Source: Xanthomonas sp. Leaf148 (GTDB lineage: Bacteria; Pseudomonadota; Gammaproteobacteria; Xanthomonadales; Xanthomonadaceae). Taken from it: DNA of 64,000 bases. The stretch's first letter is position 1. Every line of letters starts with the position of its first letter. Shown here in pieces: positions 37,763-46,877 of this stretch. Under the pieces are notes generated by a model. That model saw only the letters and a list, made by a program, of their open reading frames with translations. It had not been told where the DNA came from and ran no database searches. Location of the stretch: NCBI RefSeq assembly GCF_001423585.1, contig NZ_LMOP01000008.1:1687118-1751117 (forward strand), in the 5' to 3' direction. The position numbers and the translations under genes were made by a program.

Positions 37763-39208
37763 ATGACCGATAACGCTCTCACTCTGGCCGAAACCCGGCT
37801 GCTGCTTCCTTCCGGCCTGGATGCCGGCCATCTGGACCGCACCTTCGGCGCCCTGTTGGGCCCGGGCATCGACTTCGGCGATCTGTATTTCCAGCATTCG
37901 CGACGCGAGAGCTGGAGCGTGGAAGACGGTATCGTCAAGGACGGTGCGCATTCCATCGAACAAGGCGTGGGCGTACGCGCGATTGCCGGCGAAAAAACCG
38001 GCTTTGCGTATTCCGACGACATCCAGCGCGAGACCTTGCTGGAAGCGGCGCAGTCGGCACGTGCGATCTCGCGCGACGGCGGCGCGCAATCCACCCGTGC
38101 GCTGGTGCGTGGCAATGGCCGCGCGTTGTATCCGGCCACCGACCCGATCGACGACATGGACAGTGCCACCAAGGTGGACCTGCTGCGCCGCATCGACCAG
38201 TACGTGCGCGCCGCCGATCCGCGCGTCAAACAGGTGATGGTGAGCCTGTCCGGTGGTGTGGACACGGTGCTGATCGCCCGCAGCGATGGCGTGCTGGCGG
38301 CCGACGTGCGCCCGCTGGTGCGGTTGAACGTGCAGGTCATTGTCGAACACGGCGGGCGTCGCGAGTCCGGTTATTCCGGCGGCGGCGGTCGTTACGGCTA
38401 CGCCGAACTATTTGCCGATGGCCGCCCGGAAGACTTTGCGCGCGAAGCGCTGCGCCAGGCGCTGGTCAATCTGGATGCCATCCCCGCGCCGGCCGGCGTG
38501 ATGCCGGTGGTGCTCGGCCCCGGCTGGCCCGGCGTGCTGCTGCACGAGGCGGTGGGCCACGGGCTGGAAGGCGACTTCAATCGCAAGGGCACCAGCGTCT
38601 ACGCCGGGCGCATGGGCGAGCGCGTCGCCTCGCCGGGCGTGACCATCGTCGATGACGGCACCCTGGACGGCCGCCGTGGCTCGCTCAATATCGATGACGA
38701 GGGCACGCCGACGCAGTGCACCACGCTGATCGAAGACGGCGTGCTGGTGGGCTACATGCAGGACACCCACAACGCGCGCCTGATGGGCGTGGCGCCCACC
38801 GGCAACGGCCGCCGCGAATCGTTCGCGCACCTGACCATGCCGCGCATGACCAACACCTACATGCGCGCCGGCCAGCACGACCCGGAAGAAATGATCCGCT
38901 CGGTCAAGAAGGGCATTTACGCGGTGAACTTCGGCGGTGGCCAGGTCGACATCACCAGCGGCAAATACGTGTTCTCGGCCACCGAGGCCTACCTGATCGA
39001 GGACGGCAAGGTCACCGCGCCGGTGAAGGGCGCCACGCTGATCGGCAATGGCCCGGAAACCATGCAGAAGGTGCGCATGATCGGCAACGATCTGGCCCTG
39101 GACGAAGGCGTGGGCGTGTGCGGCAAGGACGGGCAGAGCGTGCCGGTCGGCGTCGGCCAGCCATCGCTGTTGATCGACGGCATTACGGTCGGCGGAACGC
39201 AGGCCTGA
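37763..39208 (+). CDS. tldD: Metalloprotease TldD
   Basis: Catalytic subunit of the TldD/TldE heterodimeric zinc protease, which trims unfolded or modified peptides such as microcin precursors. The 481-residue product has the zinc motif HEAVGH at residues 261-266 in [16 protein letters not shown] and the family end [18 protein letters not shown]. The ATG at 37763 was chosen over a long open upstream frame that is antisense to the DUF6065 gene. Its partner tldE is 1.1 kb downstream. Confidence 0.97.
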   Translation: MTDNALTLAETRLLLPSGLDAGHLDRTFGALLGPGIDFGDLYFQHSRRESWSVEDGIVKDGAHSIEQGVGVRAIAGEKTGFAYSDDIQRETLLEAAQSARAISRDGGAQSTRALVRGNGRALYPATDPIDDMDSATKVDLLRRIDQYVRAADPRVKQVMVSLSGGVDTVLIARSDGVLAADVRPLVRLNVQVIVEHGGRRESGYSGGGGRYGYAELFADGRPEDFAREALRQALVNLDAIPAPAGVMPVVLGPGWPGVLLHEAVGHGLEGDFNRKGTSVYAGRMGERVASPGVTIVDDGTLDGRRGSLNIDDEGTPTQCTTLIEDGVLVGYMQDTHNARLMGVAPTGNGRRESFAHLTMPRMTNTYMRAGQHDPEEMIRSVKKGIYAVNFGGGQVDITSGKYVFSATEAYLIEDGKVTAPVKGATLIGNGPETMQKVRMIGNDLALDEGVGVCGKDGQSVPVGVGQPSLLIDGITVGGTQA

Positions 39209-39214
39209 GATGCT

Positions 39215-39557
39215 GGGAATCGGGAATCGGGAATCGGGAATCGCAACGGCAAGAGCGCCTTTCCGGGTGTTTGGCGTTTGCGGAGCTCCGGTTCGGCGGT
39301 GGCGTGGATTGGTGCGTCGGGATGGGGGATTCGCAACGGCAGGCGCGCTAAGCAGTGCGTCTGGCGGTTGCGATTCGTCGGTTCGCGGGAGGCGATTCGG
39401 TAACCGAGGTTGGACCGTTGCGACGGCGGGTGCGCGGCATCGCGTGTCGGGTGTTTGTGCGTCTTCCGTTCGGACGCAGGCTGTTGAGAGCCGTGCGTCG
39501 GGCTGGGCGGGGGCGGAGGCGAGTGCTGCGCGGCTCCGCCTTTGCGCCGGTCGATGC
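39215..39557. other. Gap after tldD with GGGAATC repeat; no gene
   Basis: Four GGGAATC units occupy 39215-39243, 6 bases after the tldD stop. The remaining 310 bases contain GC-rich sequence with GGTTCGGCGG-like and GCGATTCG-like motifs but no open frame I can support. Confidence 0.7.
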
Positions 39558-40136
39558 CTAGGTGTCGTCTTCCGGGTCCAGATCGTCTTCCAGGTCCGGC
39601 TCCTCGCTCTCGATTCCCTGCTCCTGCGACAGGTCGCGCAGCACCTGGAACAGTTCGCGGTAGGCGCGCGGGGGCTTGTTCTTGGCGCGTTCGTGGATCG
39701 CGTTGCGCACCAGTTGGCGCAGTTGTTGGCGATCGGCAGCCGGGTAGGCTTCCAGCAGCTCGGCCAGCGCCACGTCGTTCTCGGCCAGCAGGCGCTCGCG
39801 CCAGCGCTCGACGCGATGGATCGCCGCCACTTCACGGCGCGCGGTGTCGCTGTTGGCATCCAGCGCATCGCGGATGGCGGCCAGCGTCTCGTCGTCCTCG
39901 CGGCGCATGTGCTTGGCCAGAAACGCCAGCTGCCGCTTGTGCGCGATATGCGAGGTGATGCGCTTGCTCTCTTCGATATGCGGGATCAGCGACTCGGGCA
40001 CCGGCAACTTGGCCAGCTGCGCCGGGGTGAGCGCCACCAGCTTTTCGCCCAGGTCGAAAATTTCCAGCGCCTCGCGCCGTTGCTGGCTGCGGCTGGTGCC
40101 ACGAAATTCACCGGTATCTTCATCGCGTCCGCGCAT
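39558..40136 (-). CDS. darP: Ribosome biogenesis factor DarP (YjgA, DUF615)
   Basis: Promotes late 50S subunit assembly, including helix 69 maturation. The 192-residue product is a highly charged helical protein with [56 protein letters not shown] and the C-terminal [25 protein letters not shown], which are standard for DUF615. The tail is very acidic ([15 protein letters not shown]). Start taken at the ATG at 40136, with GGGA ten bases upstream; a GTG at 40142 is possible. It is divergent from tldE, as yjgA is from pmbA in E. coli. Confidence 0.93.
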   Translation of the reverse strand: MRGRDEDTGEFRGTSRSQQRREALEIFDLGEKLVALTPAQLAKLPVPESLIPHIEESKRITSHIAHKRQLAFLAKHMRREDDETLAAIRDALDANSDTARREVAAIHRVERWRERLLAENDVALAELLEAYPAADRQQLRQLVRNAIHERAKNKPPRAYRELFQVLRDLSQEQGIESEEPDLEDDLDPEDDT

Positions 40137-40212
40137 TGCCACTACATCCCAAAACTTGGTTAGTTAAATTTCCGGCCACGAACGGCCGGACTCCGGCGGA
40201 AGACTCCGCACC

Positions 40213-40322
40213 ACATTCAGACACTGCGGCCATGGATAGCCGAGCTTTCTGCGGACGGATCCGCATCCACATTCAGACAGTCCGGCCATGATGGCCGGGC
40301 TTTCGCGGACGGATCCGCATCC
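40213..40322. repeat. 56-bp direct repeat in tldE leader region
   Basis: Two units, each opening ACATTCAGACA and ending GCGGACGGATCCGCATCC, start at 40213 and 40269. Each contains a GGCCAT/ATGGCC-type dyad and a GGATCCGC dyad, so the darP-tldE intergenic region can form several stems. A partial third unit lies at 40170-40212. Confidence 0.8.
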
Positions 40323-40335
40323 AAAGGATAAAGCA

Positions 40336-41703
40336 TTGAACGCACTCTCCTCCGAAACCCGTGTCGCCGACGACAGCCTGCAGCGTCTGGACGCACTGAC
40401 CGATATCTCGCAACGCCTGCTCGAGCGCGCCCGTGCGGCCGGCGCCACCCAGGCCGAAGTGAGTTGCAGCGAAGAGCGCGGCCTGGACGTCAACGTGCGC
40501 CTGGGCGATGTGGAAACGGTCGAATCCACCCGCGATCGCGGCATTGCGGTGACGGTCTACTTCGGCAAGCGCAAGGGCAGTGCCAGCACCGCCGACCTGC
40601 AGGATGCCAGCCTGGAATCCACCGTGGCCCAGGCCTGCGCGATTGCGCGTTACACCGAAGACGACCCGGCGTCCGGCCTGGCCGACCCGGCGCTGATGGC
40701 GCACGATTTCCCCGACCTGGACAGCTGGCACCCGTGGGCGCTGGACGCCGACACCGCGGTGGACCTGGCGCTGGCCTGCGAGGCCGCCGGCCGCGATGCG
40801 GACGCACGTATCAGTAATTCCGATGGCGCCTCGGCCAGCACCGGGCTCAGCCTGTCGGTGTATGCCAATTCGCACGGGTTCATCGGGCGCGAGCGCGGCA
40901 CCCACCATTCGATCAGCTGCGCGCTGATCGCCGGGCAGGGCGACGGCATGCAGCGCGATGGCTGGTACAGCAGCGCGCTGGCGCGCGAAGACCTGGAAGC
41001 GCCGGATGCCATCGGCCGACATGCCGCCGAGCGCACCCTGGCGCGCCTGGCGCCACGTTCGTTGCCCACCGGCCAGCTGCCGGTGCTGTTCGCGCCGGAA
41101 GTGGCGCGCTCGCTGGTCGGCCATCTGCTGGGTGCGGTCTCCGGTGGCGCGTTGTATCGCCGCGCCAGCTTCCTGCTCGACAGCATCGGCACCAAGCTGT
41201 TTCCGGACTGGTTCAACATCGAAGAGCTGCCGCATCTGCGACGCGGGCTGCGCTCGGCCGCCTTCGATGGCGAAGGTGTCGCTACCCGGCAGTCGGCGCT
41301 GATCACCGACGGCGTGCTGCAGCGCTATGTGCTGGGCAGCTACTCGGCACGCAAGCTGGGCTTGCAGACCACCGCCAATGCCGGCGGCGTGCACAACCTG
41401 CAGGTCACCGCCAACGCGGGCGATCTGGCCGCGATGATCGGCGGCATGTCGCGCGGCCTGCTGGTCACCGAACTGATGGGCAACGGCGTCAACCCGGTGA
41501 CCGGCGATTACTCGCGCGGTGCCGGCGGCTTCTGGGTCGAGAACGGCGCCATCGCCTATCCGGTGGACGGCCTGACCATCGCCGGCAATCTGCGCGACAT
41601 GTTTGCCGGCATCGAAGCGGTCGGTAGCGACGTCGACCCGCGCTCGCACGTCAAGATCGGCTCGGTGCTGGTCAATCGGATGACCGTGGCGGGCGACAGC
41701 TGA
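40336..41703 (+). CDS. tldE: Metalloprotease subunit TldE (PmbA)
   Basis: Non-catalytic partner of TldD; it has the same fold but no HExxxH. The 455-residue product shows GATQAEVSCSEERGLDVNVRLGDVETVE, RDRGIAVTVYFGKRKGSAST and the end GIEAVGSDVDPRSHVKIGSVLVNRM. I prefer the TTG at 40336, which has AAAGGAT at proper spacing. The upstream ATG at 40288 falls inside the repeat stem GGCCATGATGGCC and is unlikely. It is divergent from darP across a repeat-bearing region. Confidence 0.95.
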   Translation: MNALSSETRVADDSLQRLDALTDISQRLLERARAAGATQAEVSCSEERGLDVNVRLGDVETVESTRDRGIAVTVYFGKRKGSASTADLQDASLESTVAQACAIARYTEDDPASGLADPALMAHDFPDLDSWHPWALDADTAVDLALACEAAGRDADARISNSDGASASTGLSLSVYANSHGFIGRERGTHHSISCALIAGQGDGMQRDGWYSSALAREDLEAPDAIGRHAAERTLARLAPRSLPTGQLPVLFAPEVARSLVGHLLGAVSGGALYRRASFLLDSIGTKLFPDWFNIEELPHLRRGLRSAAFDGEGVATRQSALITDGVLQRYVLGSYSARKLGLQTTANAGGVHNLQVTANAGDLAAMIGGMSRGLLVTELMGNGVNPVTGDYSRGAGGFWVENGAIAYPVDGLTIAGNLRDMFAGIEAVGSDVDPRSHVKIGSVLVNRMTVAGDS

Positions 41704-41727
41704 GCCGTCGCTCGGGCTGAGGTCTGG

Positions 41728-41770
41728 CCATGCCTGACGGGCATGGTCGGCGCACTGGTCCGCGCCGACC
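41728..41770 (+). terminator. Overlapping stem-loops after tldE
   Basis: CCATGCC/GGCATGG (41728-41746) and GGTCGGCGC/GCGCCGACC (41745-41770) form alternative stems 25 bases beyond the tldE stop. No T-run follows. The rest of the gap to 42046 holds no gene. Confidence 0.5.
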
Positions 41771-42046
41771 ATGCAGCGTTGAGCCCCCGGCCGGCCATGC
41801 ACGCGTGCTGTCCGGGCTCCCCGCCATAGATGCATGGTGTGGGCCTATCCAGTGCTTAGAAACAAAGAGTCGACCCCAACGCCGCTGCGCCATGCCGCAG
41901 CGCGATCGCTAGCGTCATCGCCTCGACGTAGGGGGCGTGCCATCGCTCCTGGTGGGTGACGCAAACCAGACCATGTCTTCCCGCACTGGTGGCTGACTGA
42001 ATCGTTGTTATAGTCCGCCGCACCACAATCATGTTCGGGGAGATCT

Positions 42047-42436
42047 ATGAGCGAATTCGAGACACACGCCGCGCCGCCACCGCCGCCGGTCGGCACCAGC
42101 ACGCCGTCGGAGGAGCGCACCCTCGCGCTCGCCGCACATCTGCTGGGCATCCTGACGTCCTTCATCGGCGCGTTGGTGATCTGGCTGATCAGCAAGGACG
42201 CCAGTCCGTCCAAGCCGTTTGCCACCGATCAGTCCAAGGAAGCGCTGAACTTCCAGATCACCGTGATCATTGCTTATGTGCTGGCCGTGATCCTGACCGT
42301 GGTGTCGTTCGGCATCCTGTTCTTCGTGCCGACGCTGGTGTGGGTCGCCAACCTGGTGTTCTGCATCCTGGCCGCGGTCAAGGCCAATAACGGCGAGCAT
42401 TACCGCTATCCGTTCACGCTGCGCCTGATCAAGTAA
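42047..42436 (+). CDS. DUF4870 domain membrane protein
   Basis: Small inner-membrane protein (129 residues) of the DUF4870/Tic20-like family. After a Pro-rich N-terminus it has three hydrophobic segments (about residues 28-50, 72-92 and 93-112) and the family features SEERTLALAAHLLGILTSFIGALVIWL and KEALNFQITVIIAYV. Function unknown. GGGGAG precedes the ATG. A strong terminator follows. Confidence 0.88.
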   Translation: MSEFETHAAPPPPPVGTSTPSEERTLALAAHLLGILTSFIGALVIWLISKDASPSKPFATDQSKEALNFQITVIIAYVLAVILTVVSFGILFFVPTLVWVANLVFCILAAVKANNGEHYRYPFTLRLIK

Positions 42437-42453
42437 TCCGGCCCGCGTAACGC

Positions 42454-42481
42454 AAAGGCCCGGCATCGCTGCCGGGCCTTT
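42454..42481 (+). terminator. Rho-independent terminator after DUF4870 gene
   Basis: AAAGGCCCGGC and GCCGGGCCTTT form a perfect 11-bp stem with a 6-base loop, 18 bases after the stop, running into TTTGTC. It can also serve the convergent peptidase gene. Confidence 0.9.
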
Positions 42482-42503
42482 GTCGTTTCAGACGTTGACG
42501 CGA

Positions 42504-43601
42504 TCAGTTCTGCGCCGGGGTGTTCTCGGCAAAGTACTCGTGGCTGTCGGCGTTGGTGATGGCCTGCGCCGGGTTGCTACGTGCCAGGCTGCGTGCGCCA
42601 CTCTGGCCGTAGACCACATCGTCGGTGCCTGCCACCACGGTGAAGTGGCTGGTTTCGTGCACCAGCGTGCCGGCCTTGGAGTCGGTGCCGGTTGTCGACG
42701 CGCTCCAGAACGCGTTGCAGACATGGATCTCGTACGGCTGATTCGGATAGACGTACGCGAATGCGTCGGCCAGATCCGCTTCGCAGCTGCAGTTGATGGT
42801 GAGCTGGCCGTTGTTCTGGTCCAGCGCGTTGTCGATGTTGACGAAGTTCGAGCTGACCCGGCTGTAGCGCGAGGCGTTGTAGGCGCCAAACCAGGTGGTG
42901 TAGCGCGCACCGGTGCTGCCGGCGTTGAGGTAGTTGCGCGCGTTCTGCGAGTAATTACGCGCGGCAGTGACGCCACTGGCGGCCTGGTTGGTGCGCGTGG
43001 TGCTGCAGTTGAGATAGTTGATGCCGTTGACCACGGCGGTCGGGCCGATGGTCAGCTGCCGCTGCACGCCGCGGTTGGCGCCGTCCAGCCAGACGGTGAG
43101 CGGGGTGCTGGTGGCGACTGCAGGCAAACCGTTGGCGGCCTTCATCAGGCTGCCATCGGACAACGAGGCGTATTGCAGCGACGAGCGCACCTGGATGGTG
43201 TAGTTGCCGCTGGTGGACAGGTCATAGGCACCGGCCAGATCCACCTCGCCCTTGACGCTCTGGCCCGGCTGCAGAATGGTGAAGTCGGCTGCCTTGGGCA
43301 GGCCGCGCTTGACCAGGCGCCCGGTGTAATCCACCGGCTTGCCATCGCGGCTCACGGCCAGGATGCCGTTGTCCAGCGACTTGAGCGGAAGCTGATAGGT
43401 CGGTACGCGGGCAACCTGGCTGCCGTTATTGGTGACCGTCACTGCGATCTTGCCTTGATGCCGGCCGGCCTGGTCGGCCACTGGCGCCAGTTCGATGGTC
43501 AACGGAACCGGGCCGCGCACGGACTGCGCCTGCGCCGAACCGAGCACGCCGACGACGGCGAGCGTACCTGCTGCAAACGATGCGAGAAAAACATTCTTCA
43601 C
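42504..43601 (-). CDS. Secreted M35 (deuterolysin-like) zinc metallopeptidase
   Basis: Predicted extracellular or periplasmic endopeptidase of the M35 aspzincin family, whose best known members are fungal deuterolysins and bacterial peptidyl-Lys peptidases. The 365-residue product has a signal peptide ending AQAQS, a beta-rich prodomain (to about residue 180) and a catalytic domain with HETSH at 315-319 and the third-ligand motif GTDDVVYG at 325-332. Six cysteines may form disulfides. The GTG at 43601 is preceded by AAGGAG at 8-base spacing and was chosen over an open upstream frame. It could be a secreted virulence or scavenging protease. Confidence 0.88.
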   Translation of the reverse strand: MKNVFLASFAAGTLAVVGVLGSAQAQSVRGPVPLTIELAPVADQAGRHQGKIAVTVTNNGSQVARVPTYQLPLKSLDNGILAVSRDGKPVDYTGRLVKRGLPKAADFTILQPGQSVKGEVDLAGAYDLSTSGNYTIQVRSSLQYASLSDGSLMKAANGLPAVATSTPLTVWLDGANRGVQRQLTIGPTAVVNGINYLNCSTTRTNQAASGVTAARNYSQNARNYLNAGSTGARYTTWFGAYNASRYSRVSSNFVNIDNALDQNNGQLTINCSCEADLADAFAYVYPNQPYEIHVCNAFWSASTTGTDSKAGTLVHETSHFTVVAGTDDVVYGQSGARSLARSNPAQAITNADSHEYFAENTPAQN

Positions 43602-44074
43602 CAGTGACTCTCCTTGGTCGGGGGATGCCCGCAAGCGCGGGCAGCCCAAACCTAGGTAGAGCGAGCGGGCGCGACAAGTTGTTCAATTAGCGATATTTCT
43701 GGATGTCGCGCATTGGTTATTCATCAAAATACATCACTGGTGTAGATAATTCAGCAATAAAGTGTGTGGCTGGTCATAAAACGACGCTAGTTGTGTGTCG
43801 CCGACTGACACAAACTCTACTGACCAATGTGCCGTTCTGTGATCAGGCTCCCCTGTAGCCTGAATGGACCCAGGCAATCGACCGTGCGGTGGCGCACGGA
43901 ATGCGCAAACCTGTCGTGCGAGGCGAAGTTGAGGGTGGGGTGGTGCGTGCGGCATCCGCTCTGAATGCGTTGCCGTCTTGCAGTGCCGTGATCTGGCACG
44001 GCCGTTGTGCGTTCTCCGCTGCCCGCGCGCTGATCGCACCCTGACGGCGGCTCGCCAAGCGTGGTTAGCCGCGC
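43602..44074. other. Gap upstream of M35 gene; AT-rich promoter region
   Basis: No gene is recognised. Bases 43680-43800 are clearly AT-richer than the surroundings and probably hold the peptidase promoter; I did not find a TTCGC-N15-TTCGC plant-inducible box. The remainder is GC-rich and featureless. Confidence 0.6.
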
Positions 44075-44950
44075 CTAGTGCGCGCGGTCCACCGCAAACC
44101 GGCCCAGGGTCGCCAGGGTTTCACCCGGTGGGCCATAGGGCTGCAGCACGTCGTGCATGCGGGTCGCCAGCTCGGCGAGCTTGGCTTTGGCGCCGTCCAT
44201 GCCGAGCAAGGCCGGGTAGGTGGATTTGGATTGCGCAGCGTCCTTGCCAGCGGTCTTGCCCAGCTGCGCCGAGCTCGATTCCACATCCAGGATGTCGTCG
44301 CGCACCTGGAAGGCCAGGCCCAGCGCATCGGCAAAGTCGTCCACGCGCTGCTGGTCGGCCGGCGCGGCGCTGCCGGTCAACGCGCCCATGCGCACTGCGG
44401 CGCGAATCAGTGCGCCGGTCTTGAGCGCATGCATGCGTTGCAGTGCATCCAGCGGTTGCAACTGACCGGTGGCATCGATATCCAGCGCCTGGCCGCCGCA
44501 CATGCCCGCCGCACCGGCCGCAGTGGCCAGGCTCTGCAACCAGCCCACGCGCAGCTCGGCGCTGACTGGCGCGGTGGCCAGCAGTTCGAAGGCGCGGGTC
44601 TGCAGTGCATCGCCGGCCAGGATGGCGGTGGCCTCGTCGAAGGCGATGTGCACGGTGGGCTGGCCGCGTCGCAGCGCGTCGTCGTCCATCGCCGGCAGAT
44701 CGTCGTGCACCAGCGAGTAGGCGTGGATCAGTTCGACCGCCACGGCGGGGGTGTCCAGCGTGTCTTCATCGGCGCCAAACAGCGCACCGGTGGCATACAC
44801 CAGCAGCGGCCGCATGCGTTTGCCACCGCCCAACACCGTGTGCCGCATCGCTGCGTGCAGACGCTGCGGTGCCAGCGTGGCGCTTGGCAAGCCTGCGTCG
44901 AGGCTGCGTTCGGTGCGAGCGATCCAGTGTTCGAACAGCGCGGGACTCAC
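44075..44950 (-). CDS. ispA: Short-chain polyprenyl diphosphate synthase (farnesyl/geranylgeranyl type)
   Basis: Condenses isopentenyl diphosphate with allylic diphosphates to give farnesyl or similar products for quinone and undecaprenol synthesis. The 291-residue product has the first aspartate-rich motif DDLPAMDDD near residue 85 and the second DDILD near 225, plus GGGKRMRPLLVY. The spacing DDxxxxD is the bacterial type. The GTG at 44950 sits 1 base beyond the xseB stop; an ATG at 44992 inside xseB would add 14 residues. xseB-ispA is a conserved pair. Confidence 0.93.
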   Translation of the reverse strand: MSPALFEHWIARTERSLDAGLPSATLAPQRLHAAMRHTVLGGGKRMRPLLVYATGALFGADEDTLDTPAVAVELIHAYSLVHDDLPAMDDDALRRGQPTVHIAFDEATAILAGDALQTRAFELLATAPVSAELRVGWLQSLATAAGAAGMCGGQALDIDATGQLQPLDALQRMHALKTGALIRAAVRMGALTGSAAPADQQRVDDFADALGLAFQVRDDILDVESSSAQLGKTAGKDAAQSKSTYPALLGMDGAKAKLAELATRMHDVLQPYGPPGETLATLGRFAVDRAH

Positions 44951-44951
44951 C

Positions 44952-45215
44952 TCAGCCGCCGTCCAGCGACGGCGGCTCGAAGGCTTCGGCAAGCTCGGGA
45001 CGGGCCGGGTCGGTCAGCAGACGGACGCGCAGTTCGGCTTGTTCCAGCGCCTGTTGGCAATCGCGGTACAGGCCGATGCCGCGTTCGTAGGCGCTGAGCG
45101 ATTGTTCCAGGCTCAGGTCGCCGACTTCCATTTTCTGCACCAGTTGCTCGAGTTCTTCCAACGACTGTTCGAAGCGGGCAACCGGGGATGTTTCGTTCAA
45201 GGACTTCTTGGCCAT
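44952..45215 (-). CDS. xseB: Exodeoxyribonuclease VII small subunit
   Basis: Small subunit of exonuclease VII, which degrades single-stranded DNA with XseA. The 87-residue helical product has the family core [49 protein letters not shown]. The ATG at 45215 gives the normal length; the open frame extends upstream to 45290. It directly precedes ispA. XseA is not in this window. Confidence 0.95.
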   Translation of the reverse strand: MAKKSLNETSPVARFEQSLEELEQLVQKMEVGDLSLEQSLSAYERGIGLYRDCQQALEQAELRVRLLTDPARPELAEAFEPPSLDGG

Positions 45216-45246
45216 CGCTAAAGTGTGCGGCGCGCGCGCAGGCGGG

Positions 45247-46548
45247 TCAATTCGCGTCGGCGTCGACGCGCCACTGCAGACGTGCGCCATTGGCCTGCAG
45301 CCAGTCCGTCAATGCAGCGGAGACGATGCGATCGCCGGCGGCAAGCACCTGGTCGTCGGCCCACAGAATTGGCAGGCGATCGCGGTGCCAAGGCGGCAGA
45401 TCGACCGTTTGCAGCACATGCTTGAGCCGATGCGAATGCGTGCGTTGCGGCAGCGCGATGCGCTCCCCACCGTGTCGGGCACGCACCAGCAGCGGGTGCG
45501 CGAAGCGCAGCCCTGAGCGGCCATGCAAGTGCAGCTGTGCGCCATCGGGCAACAGCAAGGGCTGCGCGCCATCCCACTGCGCTGACCACTGCGCCGGCCA
45601 TGCCGGTGTTGGACGAAGCAGGTACAGGCAATGCCGCCAGCGCCGCACTTCGACCTGCTGCCAGGCAAAGCAGGCTTGGCGATCCGGCGCGTGGATGTCG
45701 ATTTCCCGTTCCAGCGCAACCACACCCTGCGCGGGCAGCGGCGGTGCACCGGTCGCGGTGACCCACGCACGCAGCAAGCGCGGCCGGCGTGCGGCTGGCT
45801 GTGCACGCAGCAGGTGCAGGTCCAGTGCGCCGCTCGCGGTCATCAGGCCGGGCAGCATGGCCTGATCGTCATGCTGCAGCAGATCGCTGGCGTCGGCGCT
45901 CAGCTGCGCGCTGCGTGCCAGCGCAGCGGCGGCTTGCGGCCAGCGTTGCTGCAGCAATGGCAGCACCTGCGTGCGCAGGAAGTTGCGGTCGTAGCAGGCA
46001 TCGGCGTTGCTGGGATCTTCGATCCAGTGCAAGGCGTGTAGGCGTGCATAGGCGTGCAGATCGGCGCGCGGATGTGCCAGCAATGGGCGCCATAACGTGC
46101 CGGCGGCAAACGGCCGCTGCGCACGCATGGCCGCCAAGCCGTCAGGGCCTGATGCACGCAGTGCGCGCAGCAGAAACGTTTCGGCCTGATCGTCGCGATG
46201 GTGGGCCAGCGCCAGCCACTCGCCGGGTGCGAGCAGGTCGGCAAAGGCGGCGTGGCGCGCCTGGCGTGCGGCTGCTTCCAGCCCCAGGCCGCTATCGCGC
46301 GCGACCTGCACCTGCACGACGTGCAGCGGCACCTGTAGCGCCTCGCAGGTGCGCTGGCAATGTGCGGCCCAGGCATCGGCATCGGCATGCAGGCCGTGAT
46401 GTACGTGCAGCGCACGCAGGCCGTAATCGCGGTACGCCGGCATGGCAGCCAGCGCGTGCAGCAACACACTCGAATCCATGCCGCCGCTGTAGGCGATCAG
46501 CACCGGGCCGGGTGGGATGGCTGGCAGCAGGGGCGGTGTGTCGGTCAC
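45247..46548 (-). CDS. tilS: tRNA(Ile)-lysidine synthetase
   Basis: Modifies C34 of the AUA-reading tRNA-Ile to lysidine. The 433-residue product has the PP-loop motif SGGMDSS at residues 21-27, [14 protein letters not shown] near 58 and [20 protein letters not shown] near 125, then the TilS substrate-binding and C-terminal domains ([20 protein letters not shown]). No good ATG exists. I chose the GTG at 46548; a TTG at 46587 would add 13 residues. The gene follows a hexamer repeat tract and precedes xseB by 31 bases. Confidence 0.94.
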   Translation of the reverse strand: MTDTPPLLPAIPPGPVLIAYSGGMDSSVLLHALAAMPAYRDYGLRALHVHHGLHADADAWAAHCQRTCEALQVPLHVVQVQVARDSGLGLEAAARQARHAAFADLLAPGEWLALAHHRDDQAETFLLRALRASGPDGLAAMRAQRPFAAGTLWRPLLAHPRADLHAYARLHALHWIEDPSNADACYDRNFLRTQVLPLLQQRWPQAAAALARSAQLSADASDLLQHDDQAMLPGLMTASGALDLHLLRAQPAARRPRLLRAWVTATGAPPLPAQGVVALEREIDIHAPDRQACFAWQQVEVRRWRHCLYLLRPTPAWPAQWSAQWDGAQPLLLPDGAQLHLHGRSGLRFAHPLLVRARHGGERIALPQRTHSHRLKHVLQTVDLPPWHRDRLPILWADDQVLAAGDRIVSAALTDWLQANGARLQWRVDADAN

Positions 46549-46653
46549 CGGGTGCTCAATCGATGCGGAACAGTGCTGGATGGGCAAACCACCGATGTGC
46601 GCGAACAGTTGCGATCCGTGGACCGCACCGCGCGGCTTGGGAACATCGACGCT

Positions 46654-46712
46654 CCATCCACGTCCACATCCACGTCCACATCCACGTCCATGTCCATGTC
46701 CATGTCCATGTC
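46654..46712. repeat. Hexanucleotide repeat tract (CCACRT then CCATGT)
   Basis: About nine hexamers, first alternating CCACGT and CCACAT, then four CCATGT, lie about 105 bases upstream of the tilS start. The tract would change length in six-base steps. The rest of the gap 46549-46877 has no gene. Confidence 0.9.
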
Positions 46713-46877
46713 ATGCTCATCGCAGCACGTGGCGCATTGGCCACCACGCGCCGATGCCGCGAAACGATCACATCGCCGTACGTCATGCGAGACGCGGTCC
46801 GCCCATGCGGCAGACGTGTCCGGCACGGTGGTGCTGATCGCATGCCCACCAGCCGCCGCTGTGCTGCCATCTGCACA

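Noticed and set aside
46545..46876. Asp/Val or Thr/Trp repeat peptides from the hexamer tract
   Set aside because: They are translations of a simple repeat without ribosome sites.
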